A stretch of 64,000 bases of DNA from a virus. Under the pieces are notes generated by a model. The model had not been told where the DNA came from. It searched no databases and saw nothing but the letters and a program-made list of their open reading frames with translations. The translations under genes and the position numbers were made by a program. Positions 1 to 8,680 of the stretch are shown one piece after another. Position 1 is the stretch's first letter. Each line of letters starts with the position of its first letter. The stretch spans positions 1 to 64,000 of the IMG/VR virus record IMGVR_UViG_3300026534_000102, one strand, 5' to 3'.

Positions 1-119
1 TCTTTTTCTATATCTAATTCTTTTTTCAACTCCTTAATTAATTTCCCATTTTTATAAATAATTATAGTTGATACAAAAAAGAATAAAAAAGTAATAATGT
101 TATAAATATAAATCAACAT
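1..119 (-). CDS. Partial membrane-anchored protein (N-terminus only)
   Basis: Only the first 39 or so codons are in the window; the gene runs off the left edge. The product starts MLIYIYNIITFLFFV, giving one hydrophobic segment at about residues 2-22, followed by a basic and acidic helix (KELKKELDIEK) typical of a coiled coil. Its ATG overlaps the stop of the upstream gene as TAATG, which indicates translational coupling. It is likely a small inner-membrane protein with a cytoplasmic helix, similar in plan to spanin or anchor proteins, but the visible part does not allow a function. Confidence 0.6.
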   Translation of the reverse strand, partial: MLIYIYNIITFLFFFVSTIIIYKNGKLIKELKKELDIEK

Positions 120-643
120 TAACTATCCTTTCTACTTTGTTTATACTTTGCATTATAAAACAACCGATCACTAAGATACTCAGCTAATACAACACCTTCC
201 CATTGATGATTTCCAACCATGGAACGAAGAGGTCTAAAATTAAAAAACTGGCTATTCAAGAAACAATGAGAATATCTATCATGAACAATTTTTAAAGTAT
301 CTATATCTAATTCCTTTATTGCAAATAAAGTATTTAAATGAAATAATTGTGTAAATAATTGTTTGTTGTTTTCAACAACTACCTCAGAATCAATCCATTG
401 TCCAGTGTGCGCAACCTCAAACCCATGTTGTCGTAAAAATCGTTTAATACTAAAAATAAATTTTTCTAGACATCTAATAATGATATAATCCTCTTCATAA
501 AAAAAATGCCAAGTAGAATCACCTCTTAAAATTGTATGATTTAATTTTAAAAGCATTTCCCAAACCAAATCTTCTGTCATATCCTTCTTTATTTTAAACA
601 AAACTTCATGTAGTATAACATCATTTTTCGCCGGCTTCTTCAT
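119..643 (-). CDS. Hypothetical protein, 174 aa
   Basis: I do not recognise a family. The chosen start (MKKPAKND) follows AGGGTGG at a short distance; an in-frame start 10 codons earlier is possible but lies deeper inside the preceding HD gene. The protein is mixed alpha/beta by composition, with aromatic-rich stretches (TWHFFYEED, NSQFFNFRPLR) and no signal peptide or membrane segment. It overlaps the end of the HD-domain gene by about 20 bases and is coupled to the membrane protein downstream, so the three are probably one operon. Confidence 0.75.
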   Translation of the reverse strand: MKKPAKNDVILHEVLFKIKKDMTEDLVWEMLLKLNHTILRGDSTWHFFYEEDYIIIRCLEKFIFSIKRFLRQHGFEVAHTGQWIDSEVVVENNKQLFTQLFHLNTLFAIKELDIDTLKIVHDRYSHCFLNSQFFNFRPLRSMVGNHQWEGVVLAEYLSDRLFYNAKYKQSRKDS

Positions 644-1355
644 AATCCACCCTTTTTTGATAAGTTCCTTCAAGTTCTTTTGCCAAAGATAATTTTATTT
701 TTTTCAAATCACCTAATCTAATAACAACCTCATCAAGCTGACCATCATCTATCAGATAACTAATTGTATCTTCAATTAAATTTTTTGGATTAAATTTATT
801 TATTTGAATAAGAGATTTAGATCTAGCTTCAATTTGATCACAAATCATCAAAATAGCAGATTGAACAGAATTAGGTTTTTTTAGTTTATATCTATATTTA
901 TTTTCATCTGTTTCTTTAGATTTTTTGAAAAAATATTGCTGAATCATGTTTCCATGATGTTGAGCAATAATTTCTATTATTTCTCTAGAAAAATTTTTAT
1001 CAAATAACAAAATAGCTACAGAATCAGAAACGTGTCTAGTAATTATGTTATAACTTAAAAATGGAGGTAAATTTTTATGTAAATTTTCATCTTCTAGCTG
1101 GTTTTCAGTAAAAAATTTTGGATTCATAATTTTTCCAATATCATGATATAAAGCTGCAACCTTCATACATTTAATATCTAATCCTAAATCAATACTGATT
1201 CCTTCTATCATAGATGAAAGAGCCTGTGAATGTTTATATGTTCCTGGACAAAGCTCTCTAAACTTTTTTAATAATGGATAAGAAGAATCTAACAAAACAT
1301 CGTAAGTGCTATTTTCTTTAACTTCTTCTGTTGAATCTGTGGGTGCGTCCGTCAT
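621..1355 (-). CDS. HD-domain phosphohydrolase, PgpH-like (c-di-AMP phosphodiesterase family)
   Basis: The 244-residue protein closely resembles the cytoplasmic HD domain of PgpH/7TM-HD proteins, which hydrolyse cyclic di-AMP. Visible metal-site motifs are H42 in the ELCPGTYKHS segment, the HD pair at 71-72 (ALYHDIGK), H108, HH at 133-134 (QHHG) and D173 (ICDQIEARS). The spacing and the PGTYKHS, HDIGK and QHHG signatures are those of the PgpH family rather than of dGTPase or RelA-type HD enzymes. The transmembrane and extracellular parts of bacterial PgpH are absent, so this is a free-standing soluble catalytic domain. The likely role is degradation of a cyclic dinucleotide in the host cytoplasm; the substrate is inferred from the family. 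Confidence 0.85.
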   Translation of the reverse strand: MTDAPTDSTEEVKENSTYDVLLDSSYPLLKKFRELCPGTYKHSQALSSMIEGISIDLGLDIKCMKVAALYHDIGKIMNPKFFTENQLEDENLHKNLPPFLSYNIITRHVSDSVAILLFDKNFSREIIEIIAQHHGNMIQQYFFKKSKETDENKYRYKLKKPNSVQSAILMICDQIEARSKSLIQINKFNPKNLIEDTISYLIDDGQLDEVVIRLGDLKKIKLSLAKELEGTYQKRVDYEEAGEK

Positions 1356-1367
1356 AAAATCACCGCC

Positions 1368-1550
1368 TTATAATATTTTTTCCTGCAATTCTCCGCCACA
1401 ATCTGCACAAATATAATGTGTTCCAAATTCAACATTTTTTATATATTGAATTTTTGAACATTCTATACAAATAAATCTCTTACCCTTCTCTTTAATTGCT
1501 GCATTTGTTTTAGTTGGTTTTTCTAGTCTACCATTTATTTTATTTGGCAT
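1368..1550 (-). CDS. Small zinc-ribbon protein, 60 aa
   Basis: The protein has two CxxC pairs (CIECSK and CADCGGEL) about 18 residues apart, which should bind one zinc ion. The N-terminal part is basic (KTNAAIKEKGKR). The start MPNKINGR is chosen because AAGGGG lies seven bases upstream; a longer version begins 10 codons earlier without a good ribosome site. Such ribbons often bind nucleic acid or a polymerase, but no specific role can be given. Confidence 0.7.
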   Translation of the reverse strand: MPNKINGRLEKPTKTNAAIKEKGKRFICIECSKIQYIKNVEFGTHYICADCGGELQEKIL

Positions 1551-1560
1551 ATTATTCCCC

Positions 1561-2046
1561 TTATTCTGGTAAGTAGTCAAAAAAGCCCGGTTCTACAGAC
1601 ATTAAATAACCACTACTTACCCCGATTGTTTTAGTATTATAATCAATTAAAAACCTATATTTAGGTTTACCATCCCAAACTTTAATACGTTCTTTAATTA
1701 TTTTTTCACCATAATTATAATTTAAAATCAAATTTTTAAATGCTTGTGGGTTTTCATGTCTAAGCCAGATCATGTATCCGGCTTTAGACAATGTCCAAAT
1801 AATTTCTTCTTTCTTCTTAATTAAATCATCAGTTCTATCAATATAAATTTGAAACCACTCTTCATATGGGTCTATTCCAGGTTCTGGAAATTCAAAAAAT
1901 CGAGTGTCTATAACATGAACTACTGTTCCAAATTTGTCTATAATAAACTGAAATTGAATTTTTGAATTTGGATAATGCTCTTTTACTTCGACCCTTAAGG
2001 TTTTAAGAATGATTCTTACCTCATTACACATCTCATCAAATGTCAT
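1561..2046 (-). CDS. Hypothetical protein, 161 aa
   Basis: I do not recognise a family. It is acidic, with regular beta-rich segments (KIQFQFIIDKFGTVVHVIDT) followed by a helical central part and an aromatic C-terminus (EPGFFDYLPE). There is no signal peptide or membrane segment. It sits three bases downstream of the Clp-like ATPase gene, so the two are probably cotranslated; it could be an adaptor or substrate-binding partner, which is only a guess from position. Confidence 0.7.
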   Translation of the reverse strand: MTFDEMCNEVRIILKTLRVEVKEHYPNSKIQFQFIIDKFGTVVHVIDTRFFEFPEPGIDPYEEWFQIYIDRTDDLIKKKEEIIWTLSKAGYMIWLRHENPQAFKNLILNYNYGEKIIKERIKVWDGKPKYRFLIDYNTKTIGVSSGYLMSVEPGFFDYLPE

Positions 2047-2048
2047 TA

Positions 2049-4001
2049 TTAAACTCCTAATCTCATTTCCTTTTCACAAACAGGGGCTTCCTCAGAGACC
2101 TCATTTTTTAAATTTTCAAATTCAAAAACTATTTCCCCCGACTTAGCAGTTACTTTCACTTTGCTTTTTCTACCTATATCTGTGTTCAATAGCTTCAATG
2201 CCAAGGGGGTAGATACACTCGTTTCAATGTATCTTTTTAATGGCCGAGCTCCGTATTCTTCATCAATGCCTTTTTTATAAATTAAGTTTTTAACTTTACT
2301 ATCAAAACTTAGAGAAACACCACTATATTCTGTAGCATTTGCTTTAAGATATTCATTAAGTTTGTTTAATTCTAATTCAATTATCTTTAAATAGTCTGCT
2401 TTTGTCAGAGTTTTAAAATGAATAACATTATCTAATCGATTTAAAAACTCTGGTTTAAAGGTTTTTCTCAGAGCCCCATCAAGAGCTGCATCTTTTTTTT
2501 CGTCAGTTAACTTAGCTACATCTCCAAAACCTATTGTTTTGCCAATCCTATTTACCTCTTCTACTCCTATGTTAGAAGTCAAGATTATAACAGCATCTCC
2601 AAAGGAAACACTCTTCCCTTTACCATCTGTTAAACGGCCCTCTTCTAAAACTTGTAAGAGGAGCTCATGAACTTTTTTACTTGCCTTTTCTATTTCATCA
2701 AACAATACGATACTAAATGGACGTGCTGCAAGTGCATTCGTAAGAAAACCACCACTTTCATGGCCCACGTATCCCGCCGGCGCCCCAATTAATTTAGAAT
2801 ATTCATGATCGGCCGTATACTCTGAACAATCTACTGTTATAATACCATCCCGTTCTTGAATGAGCTCCTGAGCCAAGACTTTAGAGGCAAGTGTTTTACC
2901 AACACCAGTACGACCTGCAAATAAGAAAGAACCAATTGGTTTTTCAGGGTTTTTTAAGCCAACACTTGCTCTTTGAATTGCACTTACAAGTTCATCTATA
3001 GCCTCATCTTGACCAATTAAAAACTTTTTCATGTTGGTGCCTAACTTTAAAAGAGACTCTTTAGAAACATCTCGAAATCGTTTTGCAGATTCTCTTTTAA
3101 GATAGTCAGTCATAGACGAAGTCTTGTAAGGAGAACGCCCTTTCTTAGTCTTTTTCTTTGAAGAAGGGTCTTCATCTGACAAAACTTGTGCGTTTTCAAA
3201 AGTCAAAAATGGGTTTTCAGACTTACATAAATCATAAAGCTCTTTCATAAGTATTTGCGGCGATACTCTATTCGAAACACCCATACTATCCAAAAGGCGA
3301 AACAAATCTTCAAAGTTTTCCACACAGACAGATACAACAAAAGTAAGGAAACTAACTCGACTATGAAAAAAACGAGATCTTAAAATACTTTCTTCATCTT
3401 TAGCATTGTACTTTTTTATAGTTACATATTGTCCTATACGTTTCCACCACTTTTTAATAAAAGTAGTTTTTAGTTCATCAATATCTTTCAAAGACTCTCT
3501 GGGCAGTTTAGGTCCTTTTTCGTCCTTTGGCGGTTTTGGTGGTTCGGGAGGAGTTTTTTTCTTCTTTTCCTCGTCATATACTTTTTCTATTTCATCATAA
3601 TAATTAGTGCTCCAGTGTTTATTGCTGGTTAGTGGTTTCTCTCCCTTTTTCAATTTCCCATCTGGTCTAATTTTAATGACATAGTTTTGATTAATTACAA
3701 GTACTTTTGGAGACAATAATGGATTAACATCAATAACCGCTTCCATTATTTTCTTTTTAATGGAAACAATACTTAGCCCCGAAGACGCCATTTTATTCAT
3801 ATGATGTAGTAATTGATTTATATTAGCTACACATGTTGCTATAACGAAATCCTCATAAAAACTTTTTGTAATTTGTCCTTTTTCTCGTGCTAAATACGTT
3901 AATTTATCCAGCAAGTCATCTTCCGGAATCCTCAATACCAAAAGATAAAAATCTATTTCCTCAATATATTTTTTGACCACTTCATATTTATCATTGGACA
4001 T
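2049..4001 (-). CDS. AAA+ ATPase, ClpB/ClpC D2-like unfoldase
   Basis: The 650-residue protein has one Clp-type AAA+ module at the C-terminus. Walker A is GRTGVGKT at 363-370, Walker B is LFDEIEK at about 433-439, sensor 1 is in ILTSNIG, and the C-terminal D2-small domain is recognisable (FLNRLDNVIHF, GARPLKRYIE). The module matches the second ATPase domain of ClpA/B/C. The first 300 residues are unlike the Clp N-domain or D1 and include a charged, proline-rich linker at about 140-170. It probably unfolds or remodels proteins in the infected cell. No ClpP is seen in the window, so it may use the host peptidase or act as a disaggregase. Confidence 0.9.
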   Translation of the reverse strand: MSNDKYEVVKKYIEEIDFYLLVLRIPEDDLLDKLTYLAREKGQITKSFYEDFVIATCVANINQLLHHMNKMASSGLSIVSIKKKIMEAVIDVNPLLSPKVLVINQNYVIKIRPDGKLKKGEKPLTSNKHWSTNYYDEIEKVYDEEKKKKTPPEPPKPPKDEKGPKLPRESLKDIDELKTTFIKKWWKRIGQYVTIKKYNAKDEESILRSRFFHSRVSFLTFVVSVCVENFEDLFRLLDSMGVSNRVSPQILMKELYDLCKSENPFLTFENAQVLSDEDPSSKKKTKKGRSPYKTSSMTDYLKRESAKRFRDVSKESLLKLGTNMKKFLIGQDEAIDELVSAIQRASVGLKNPEKPIGSFLFAGRTGVGKTLASKVLAQELIQERDGIITVDCSEYTADHEYSKLIGAPAGYVGHESGGFLTNALAARPFSIVLFDEIEKASKKVHELLLQVLEEGRLTDGKGKSVSFGDAVIILTSNIGVEEVNRIGKTIGFGDVAKLTDEKKDAALDGALRKTFKPEFLNRLDNVIHFKTLTKADYLKIIELELNKLNEYLKANATEYSGVSLSFDSKVKNLIYKKGIDEEYGARPLKRYIETSVSTPLALKLLNTDIGRKSKVKVTAKSGEIVFEFENLKNEVSEEAPVCEKEMRLGV

Positions 4002-4018
4002 CTAAAGCTCTCCTTTTA

Positions 4019-5089
4019 TTAGGGATTATTTATTTTTTGGATTACACTAATAGCCTGTGTATGTGTTAAATTTTCAACCGTAGGAATTTCTTCCTTACTT
4101 AAATTTAGTGCTTCTGAAGCCACTTCTTCATAATTTAAGTTCTTCATTTCAATCAACCCTTCAATAGCCACTTTTTGAACGCTTGTAATCATATCTTCGT
4201 TTGCCGAAGTCTCGTTTGGTGTGTTCACTGTAGGCTGCCCTACGTTAGGCTCAGGAACAGCTGGCATAGTAGGTGCAGCAGTTTGTGGCGGTTGCTGCAC
4301 TTGTTCTTTTTTCTTAGCCTTCAACACTCTTTCAGCAGGACTTAAAGGCACATCCTTAGGTCTTGATGGCTGTTGTACTTCTACAGAAGGCGGAATCATT
4401 GGTGCCTCATTTGCGGCTGGAACTTCAACCGCCGGCGCTGACGAAGTATCTGTTTTTGGCACAGCTGCCTCTGATACCTCAGGGATATCAGGGGTTTGAG
4501 GAATTACTGGCGTTTCATTATTCTCAACCACTTCTTGTGTCACTACCGTAGTATTTTCTACAACAGGCGGTACGTTTGGTGGCAAAGGTGCAGCTGGTGG
4601 TGTCTCTACCGCCGCAGCAACAGGTGCCTGTGGTTGTTCTGGTGCTACTGGAGTAGGTGCTGTATTAGTCGTATCCTTTGCTGTATACGGTGTTGGAGGT
4701 GTACTTACAGAAATCTCTGATTCTTCTATATCGCTTTCTTTTAAATGCAAAGCCACCCCTAATTTTTTACAAGCGTCTTTCAATGCTTTAGAATAAGCTG
4801 ATTTGAAAGCATTTCCTGGTTCGTCACCGCTGTTTAAAAGAGCTCCTCCAAATCCTTCCTGAAAAAACCACTCTTTAGACTCAGGATGCTTAATTGTCAC
4901 TCTCACTCTTAAAATTACTTCACTGTTGATTACTTCTTGAAAAACTGCCTCACTTGACCATTCTATACCAAAGACCTGATTCATTCGATCCACTACATCT
5001 TGAAACCTCACAAATTTATAAAAACCACCGCGGCCTCTTCTCGTGGAAAGACTATTAAATGGTTCATATAATTTTTCTAAAATACCCAT
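4019..5089 (-). CDS. Rad52/Rad22-family single-strand annealing protein
   Basis: Residues 1-130 match the Rad52-family annealing core of phage and bacterial proteins: FYKFVRFQDVVDRMNQVFG, a central beta-sheet, and NAFKSAYSKALKDACKKLGVALHL. A long low-complexity tail rich in Pro, Ala, Thr and Glu spans about 130-300, and a short conserved-looking helix pair ends the protein (SVQKVAIEGLIEMKNL), probably a partner-binding or SSB-binding tip. It should anneal single-stranded DNA during recombination-dependent replication, with the RecA and nucleases found elsewhere in the window. It lies just downstream of a methyltransferase gene. Confidence 0.88.
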   Translation of the reverse strand: MGILEKLYEPFNSLSTRRGRGGFYKFVRFQDVVDRMNQVFGIEWSSEAVFQEVINSEVILRVRVTIKHPESKEWFFQEGFGGALLNSGDEPGNAFKSAYSKALKDACKKLGVALHLKESDIEESEISVSTPPTPYTAKDTTNTAPTPVAPEQPQAPVAAAVETPPAAPLPPNVPPVVENTTVVTQEVVENNETPVIPQTPDIPEVSEAAVPKTDTSSAPAVEVPAANEAPMIPPSVEVQQPSRPKDVPLSPAERVLKAKKKEQVQQPPQTAAPTMPAVPEPNVGQPTVNTPNETSANEDMITSVQKVAIEGLIEMKNLNYEEVASEALNLSKEEIPTVENLTHTQAISVIQKINNP

Positions 5090-5107
5090 TATTATATCTC
5101 CTCTATT

Positions 5108-5962
5108 TTATATCTCTTTGCTTATATTAATGTCGCAAAATAATTGAGAATTTGAAAAGCGCTTCTCCATTATTTCTATAGCCTCTTTCTTCTCATCAAT
5201 TAAAATACAACTTCTGCCATAACTAATTGCTGCTTGACCAAAAGTACCGCTACCTGCAAAAAGGTCTAACAAAAGACCTTCGGGGTTAGAATGCACTTTA
5301 ACGATTCTTTCCAATAATGCAACAGGTTTTTGTGTAGGATACCCTGTTTTTTCTTTTCCACAGACTATGGTATTCCACCAAACGTCTGTTAATATTTTTC
5401 CTTTAGATGCTTTTTCTTCTGTTACCAACGAAGGCGCCATGTAAGGAACTCGATCCATCTGATTATAATTAAAAATGTAATCGTTGCTATCTTTCACATA
5501 CCACAAAATAGTGTCATGTTTTGCTGGCCATCTGTTCTTAGGTTTAGCACCGTAATCATACGCCCATATAATTTCATTCATAAAGTTAGACTTACCAAAA
5601 ATTGGATCCATTACTTTTACTTTAACATCATGAATTTCTCTATAGTCCAAATGAATAAAAATACTTCCGTTAGGCGTAAGAATCCGATTACACTCTTCTA
5701 TACGTGGGTAGAGAAACTTAGATAAATCTTCAAAAGTATCATTATAACTAATATCTCCAATAACTTCGGCCTTATACAATTTATCTTTATACCCTTTTCG
5801 TTCTCCAACTTCAGAGGGCACCATTTTAAGAGAAACTTTATGTTGCTCTTTCTTAGTATTGAAAGGAGGGTCTGTGTAAATAAGTTGAACCTTAGAACTC
5901 GATAAAGATTTTAGAACTTCTAAATTATCACCTTGAATGATATCTAACGATACTCTACCCAT
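5108..5962 (-). CDS. DNA methyltransferase (N4-cytosine/N6-adenine, beta-type order)
   Basis: The catalytic motif IV DPPF is at residues 31-34, and the AdoMet-binding motif (LLLDLFAGSGTFGQAA) comes near residue 240. This IV-before-I order is that of beta-class amino methyltransferases. The target recognition region is the variable middle. The conserved TQKPVALLERIVKVHSNPEGLLLD segment is typical of the class. It methylates phage DNA, probably to avoid host restriction. The adjacent upstream gene may encode a nuclease, so a restriction-modification pair is possible. Confidence 0.92.
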   Translation of the reverse strand: MGRVSLDIIQGDNLEVLKSLSSSKVQLIYTDPPFNTKKEQHKVSLKMVPSEVGERKGYKDKLYKAEVIGDISYNDTFEDLSKFLYPRIEECNRILTPNGSIFIHLDYREIHDVKVKVMDPIFGKSNFMNEIIWAYDYGAKPKNRWPAKHDTILWYVKDSNDYIFNYNQMDRVPYMAPSLVTEEKASKGKILTDVWWNTIVCGKEKTGYPTQKPVALLERIVKVHSNPEGLLLDLFAGSGTFGQAAISYGRSCILIDEKKEAIEIMEKRFSNSQLFCDINISKEI

Positions 5963-5973
5963 ATATAAAACCC

Positions 5974-6615
5974 CTACTTATTCAAAAGACCTGCTAAAAT
6001 TTTGTTATTTTCACACATAAGAGCATATTCTCGTTTTCTACGAGCAATCTCATATTTAGCAAATTCACCTTTATCCGACACATAATCTTCAATAAAAGCA
6101 TCTATAATTCTTCCACGAAGATTTTTATAAGAGCACCCAAACTTTGCAACGTCTCTGGGAGACACAGAAAAATTACAGCAGACCATACTATCCTGAGTAT
6201 GTTGTCCAGAATTTGGCAAAGCTTTTCTCAAAACATCTAAAGCAGAAAACACTAAACAATCACAACCAAATGCAGGCATGTTCTGCGTCACTATTACCAA
6301 CACGTTATACTTAAAAGGGCGTATCTGATTCGCAGTATAGTTAGTAACCTTGTAAATGTTTCTAGAAATTTTTGATTTTACCTCAACTCTTATTTCAGTG
6401 TTACCATTAATCGGTTTTATTAATGGAATTACCACATCACATATATTTCTATCGCTGGGTAATGTTCCATTAACGTGCCGCATAACTCGTTTTTCTGCCC
6501 ACCTGCTTGTGGCAGTAATACCCTTGCGAACAATTGGTCTATGCTGAACTTTTCCAATTGTCCGGCCCATTGTAGTCCGATGCCGTTCCGTTGCCATTCC
6601 TTTACTTCTTGTCAT
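5974..6615 (-). CDS. Basic protein with possible PD-(D/E)XK nuclease fold
   Basis: The 213-residue product starts at MTRSKGMATE, chosen because AAGGAG lies eight bases upstream; a longer reading begins at 6660 without a good site. A candidate PD-(D/E)XK core is ICDVVIPL followed by TEIRVEVKSK, giving D...ExK, about residues 75-100. The N-terminus is very basic and could bind DNA. The C-terminal part is rich in Cys and aromatic residues. It lies 11 bases upstream of a DNA methyltransferase, so it could be the cognate endonuclease, although the fold is judged only from motif spacing. A strong promoter lies at 6661-6688. Confidence 0.55.
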   Translation of the reverse strand: MTRSKGMATERHRTTMGRTIGKVQHRPIVRKGITATSRWAEKRVMRHVNGTLPSDRNICDVVIPLIKPINGNTEIRVEVKSKISRNIYKVTNYTANQIRPFKYNVLVIVTQNMPAFGCDCLVFSALDVLRKALPNSGQHTQDSMVCCNFSVSPRDVAKFGCSYKNLRGRIIDAFIEDYVSDKGEFAKYEIARRKREYALMCENNKILAGLLNK

Positions 6616-6660
6616 TTTTTTTCTCCTTATGAATTTAATTTTTTCCCTTCCAACAATCAT

Positions 6661-6688
6661 ATTATAATCATTAATTACTATTTGTCAA
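6661..6688 (-). promoter_or_regulatory. Sigma-70-type promoter (shared phage consensus)
   Basis: The minus strand reads TTGACA (6688-6683), a 16-base spacer, then TATAAT (6666-6661). It shares TTGACAAAT and TGATTAT with other promoters in the window. It fires toward the gene starting at 6615. Confidence 0.75.
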
Positions 6689-7008
6689 GACCAAAATCCA
6701 AAAACCTGTTTTATCTTTGCCCATAACGAAAAAGACGGGCCTTGCTCTTCCATATTAACATAGTGCCTCATCTCAGATATTCCACCATTGGGAACATAAA
6801 TTGATTTTTCGGTTTCAGATATAGTCCCATTAGATACCTCTACAACGTAGTCTACTAAATTATGAAAATAAATATACCCATGTTTATCACACAACGCCGC
6901 TGGAAATCTTCTTAGTTTATGATATTTTTTTCCTTCTTTATTGTATAAACAATGACGAGCATTTATATTCCATAATTTATTTAATTTTCTACCTGTAACG
7001 CTTCTCAT
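6685..7008 (-). CDS. Hypothetical protein, 107 aa
   Basis: No family is recognised. The N-terminal half (LWNINARHCLYNKEGKKYHKL, FPAALCDKHGYIYFHNLVDYVV) has paired Cys and His residues and looks like a small alpha/beta fold that could bind a metal. The C-terminus ends FSLWAKIKQVFGFWS, an amphipathic aromatic tail. Its start overlaps the end of the HhH-GPD glycosylase gene by four bases (ATGA), so the two are coupled. Confidence 0.65.
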   Translation of the reverse strand: MRSVTGRKLNKLWNINARHCLYNKEGKKYHKLRRFPAALCDKHGYIYFHNLVDYVVEVSNGTISETEKSIYVPNGGISEMRHYVNMEEQGPSFSLWAKIKQVFGFWS

Positions 7009-7604
7009 TTTGCCTCCTTTTCCTCGTTCTGTACTTTATATTTATTCCATATTGCCAGATCGTATTCCGCTGGTGTAAACCCCATCCTTTTAGCAAACTT
7101 TAAAACTTTCTTTTCTAATCTTAAATAGGTTTTTTTAGACGCAGGAGTCGATTTAGGCACTTTTTTTACTCCCATTGCTTTTAAATGTTTCAACATATGT
7201 GTATCTAATCCTGCTACCTGAGCATTTTTTCTTGTGTGCAGAATAAAACACCGCGATGTTTTCATACCAATACCATAAATCTGCTCCAATTCTTCTGAAC
7301 TACATGTTTTCAAATCAATATCAGAATGAACAAGTTGATGAAAGGTTCTTGCTTTGTGTGTGTAACAACCTATCCCTGCCCATTTCATTAATTCTGTTAA
7401 AGGTTTAGGAACCTTAGTATTAATAATTTCCCTGATAACTCCAAACGGTGACTTGTTATTATAAGTAGTAGAAGATAAAAGTTTTTCTAAACATCTGGCG
7501 GCGGTGGTTCCGTTTTTGCCGGCCGCACAAATCCAAAAAAGAAGATGCTCTTCCAGTTCTGCATCAGTGAGTTTATAATTTGTAATATTAGCAGGATCTA
7601 TCAT
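7005..7604 (-). CDS. HhH-GPD DNA glycosylase/lyase-like protein (endonuclease III superfamily)
   Basis: The 199-residue protein contains the helix-hairpin-helix signature LEQIYGIGMKTSRCFILH followed by the conserved aspartate region AGLDTHMLKHLKAMG, matching the G-x-G-x-K-T and VDTH motifs of Nth/MutY. A preceding helical domain (WAGIGCYTHKARTFHQLV) fits the family. The C-terminal 4Fe-4S cysteine cluster of Nth is absent. It probably removes a damaged or foreign base from DNA. Together with the uracil-DNA glycosylase at 25.3-25.9 kb it suggests an active base-excision capacity. It overlaps a 58-residue small gene upstream by four bases. Confidence 0.75.
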   Translation of the reverse strand: MIDPANITNYKLTDAELEEHLLFWICAAGKNGTTAARCLEKLLSSTTYNNKSPFGVIREIINTKVPKPLTELMKWAGIGCYTHKARTFHQLVHSDIDLKTCSSEELEQIYGIGMKTSRCFILHTRKNAQVAGLDTHMLKHLKAMGVKKVPKSTPASKKTYLRLEKKVLKFAKRMGFTPAEYDLAIWNKYKVQNEEKEAK

Positions 7605-7777
7605 AATTCTACCCTTATAGTAACATTTGCTATTTCAGAAATGATACCCATACTGGAAATACGTTCCAATGATATATTTTCTACACGAACACCCGTTTGT
7701 TTCTCATAATTTTTTAGCATTTCTAAAATCGTAGTTTGTAGTTCCCCTTTTAATTTCTTTGCTTTTTGAACATCCAT
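7601..7777 (-). CDS. Small conserved-looking protein, 58 aa
   Basis: The reading frame begins ATGGATGTTCAAAAAGC and encodes a helical N-terminus (MDVQKAKKLKGELQTTILEML) followed by a beta-rich end (ISEIANVTIRVEL). Its TGA overlaps the ATG of the glycosylase gene as ATGA, and the start is 13 bases after the methyltransferase stop, with AGGAG upstream. It fills the otherwise empty 180 bases here. Function unknown. Confidence 0.65.
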   Translation of the reverse strand: MDVQKAKKLKGELQTTILEMLKNYEKQTGVRVENISLERISSMGIISEIANVTIRVEL

Positions 7778-7789
7778 TTTAGTTCTCCT

Positions 7790-8674
7790 CTATAAAAACA
7801 TACCCCTTATATTATTGATTCCGTCTAATCGTGCCTTAGCTACTTTAATAGAGTCAGGATCATTATCTATACCTATAAAACCGCGATTTAGAAGTTTACA
7901 AGCACAACCAGTGGAGCCTGTTCCACAAAAAGGATCTAATACTACTTGTTTTTCGTATGATGTCGTTAGATTAATCAACCACATCATAAGTTTTATTGGC
8001 TTTACTGTTTCGTGTTTATTCTTCACAAGACCATCTATGGTTTTTTCTTTAGATGTAGCCCTTGGAAAGTATTGTAAATTTACGGGTTCTCTTCCGCGTG
8101 AATCTGGAACCCATCCTTTCCTCCCCATTGTTTTGAATGTGTTACTTTTTTTTTCAGACTGATAATGTTTTTTACCAGTTTTGTTGTATTTGTCCATTAT
8201 ACTCGTATGATTACCTTTATATGGCTCTCTTACAACATCGATATTCAATAAATTTGTGTGATATTTTCGCCAATTATGTAGTTCTGAGATTTCTATCTGT
8301 TTTCTAAATACATAGATCGGATTGAAAACGTTTCGTATCCTACTACGAAAAAGACCTTCTGGGGTTTCCAATTTTATCCCTTTCGTATGTGTTCCCTGGT
8401 AATGCCAGACCCACATGTCTCTATATTCGAACTTAGTGGATGACATTACTTTAATTATATCGCATACCATACTTGGTTGACCGAATATTATACAATAACT
8501 GCCTGGTTTCAACACCCTATAACACTCATTCCAAATATCGTTTGACGGAACCGCATTATCCCAATTGGAATTTATCTTAACACCATAAGGAATATCGCTT
8601 ATAAGTACATCAATCGATTCATCATCAAATTTAGATACAGTGTCTTTAGCATCACCAAGAAATAATCTATACAT
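7790..8674 (-). CDS. DNA methyltransferase (beta-type, DIPY motif), probable RM partner
   Basis: Catalytic motif IV is SDIPYG at about residues 26-31, with Ile in place of the usual second residue of DPPY. The AdoMet site VLDPFCGTGSTGCACKLL lies near residue 255. The KPIKLMMWLINLTT segment before it is the usual family motif. This is an amino-methyltransferase acting on adenine or cytosine. It sits six bases downstream of a gene with a likely PD-(D/E)XK nuclease, and both follow one promoter, which suggests a phage-borne restriction-modification pair. Confidence 0.9.
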   Translation of the reverse strand: MYRLFLGDAKDTVSKFDDESIDVLISDIPYGVKINSNWDNAVPSNDIWNECYRVLKPGSYCIIFGQPSMVCDIIKVMSSTKFEYRDMWVWHYQGTHTKGIKLETPEGLFRSRIRNVFNPIYVFRKQIEISELHNWRKYHTNLLNIDVVREPYKGNHTSIMDKYNKTGKKHYQSEKKSNTFKTMGRKGWVPDSRGREPVNLQYFPRATSKEKTIDGLVKNKHETVKPIKLMMWLINLTTSYEKQVVLDPFCGTGSTGCACKLLNRGFIGIDNDPDSIKVAKARLDGINNIRGMFL

Positions 8675-8680
8675 ACCTAT

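Noticed and set aside
4221-4720. Plus-strand frames opposite the Rad52-like gene
   Set aside because: They mirror the Pro/Ala/Thr-rich tail of the real gene and have no ribosome sites.
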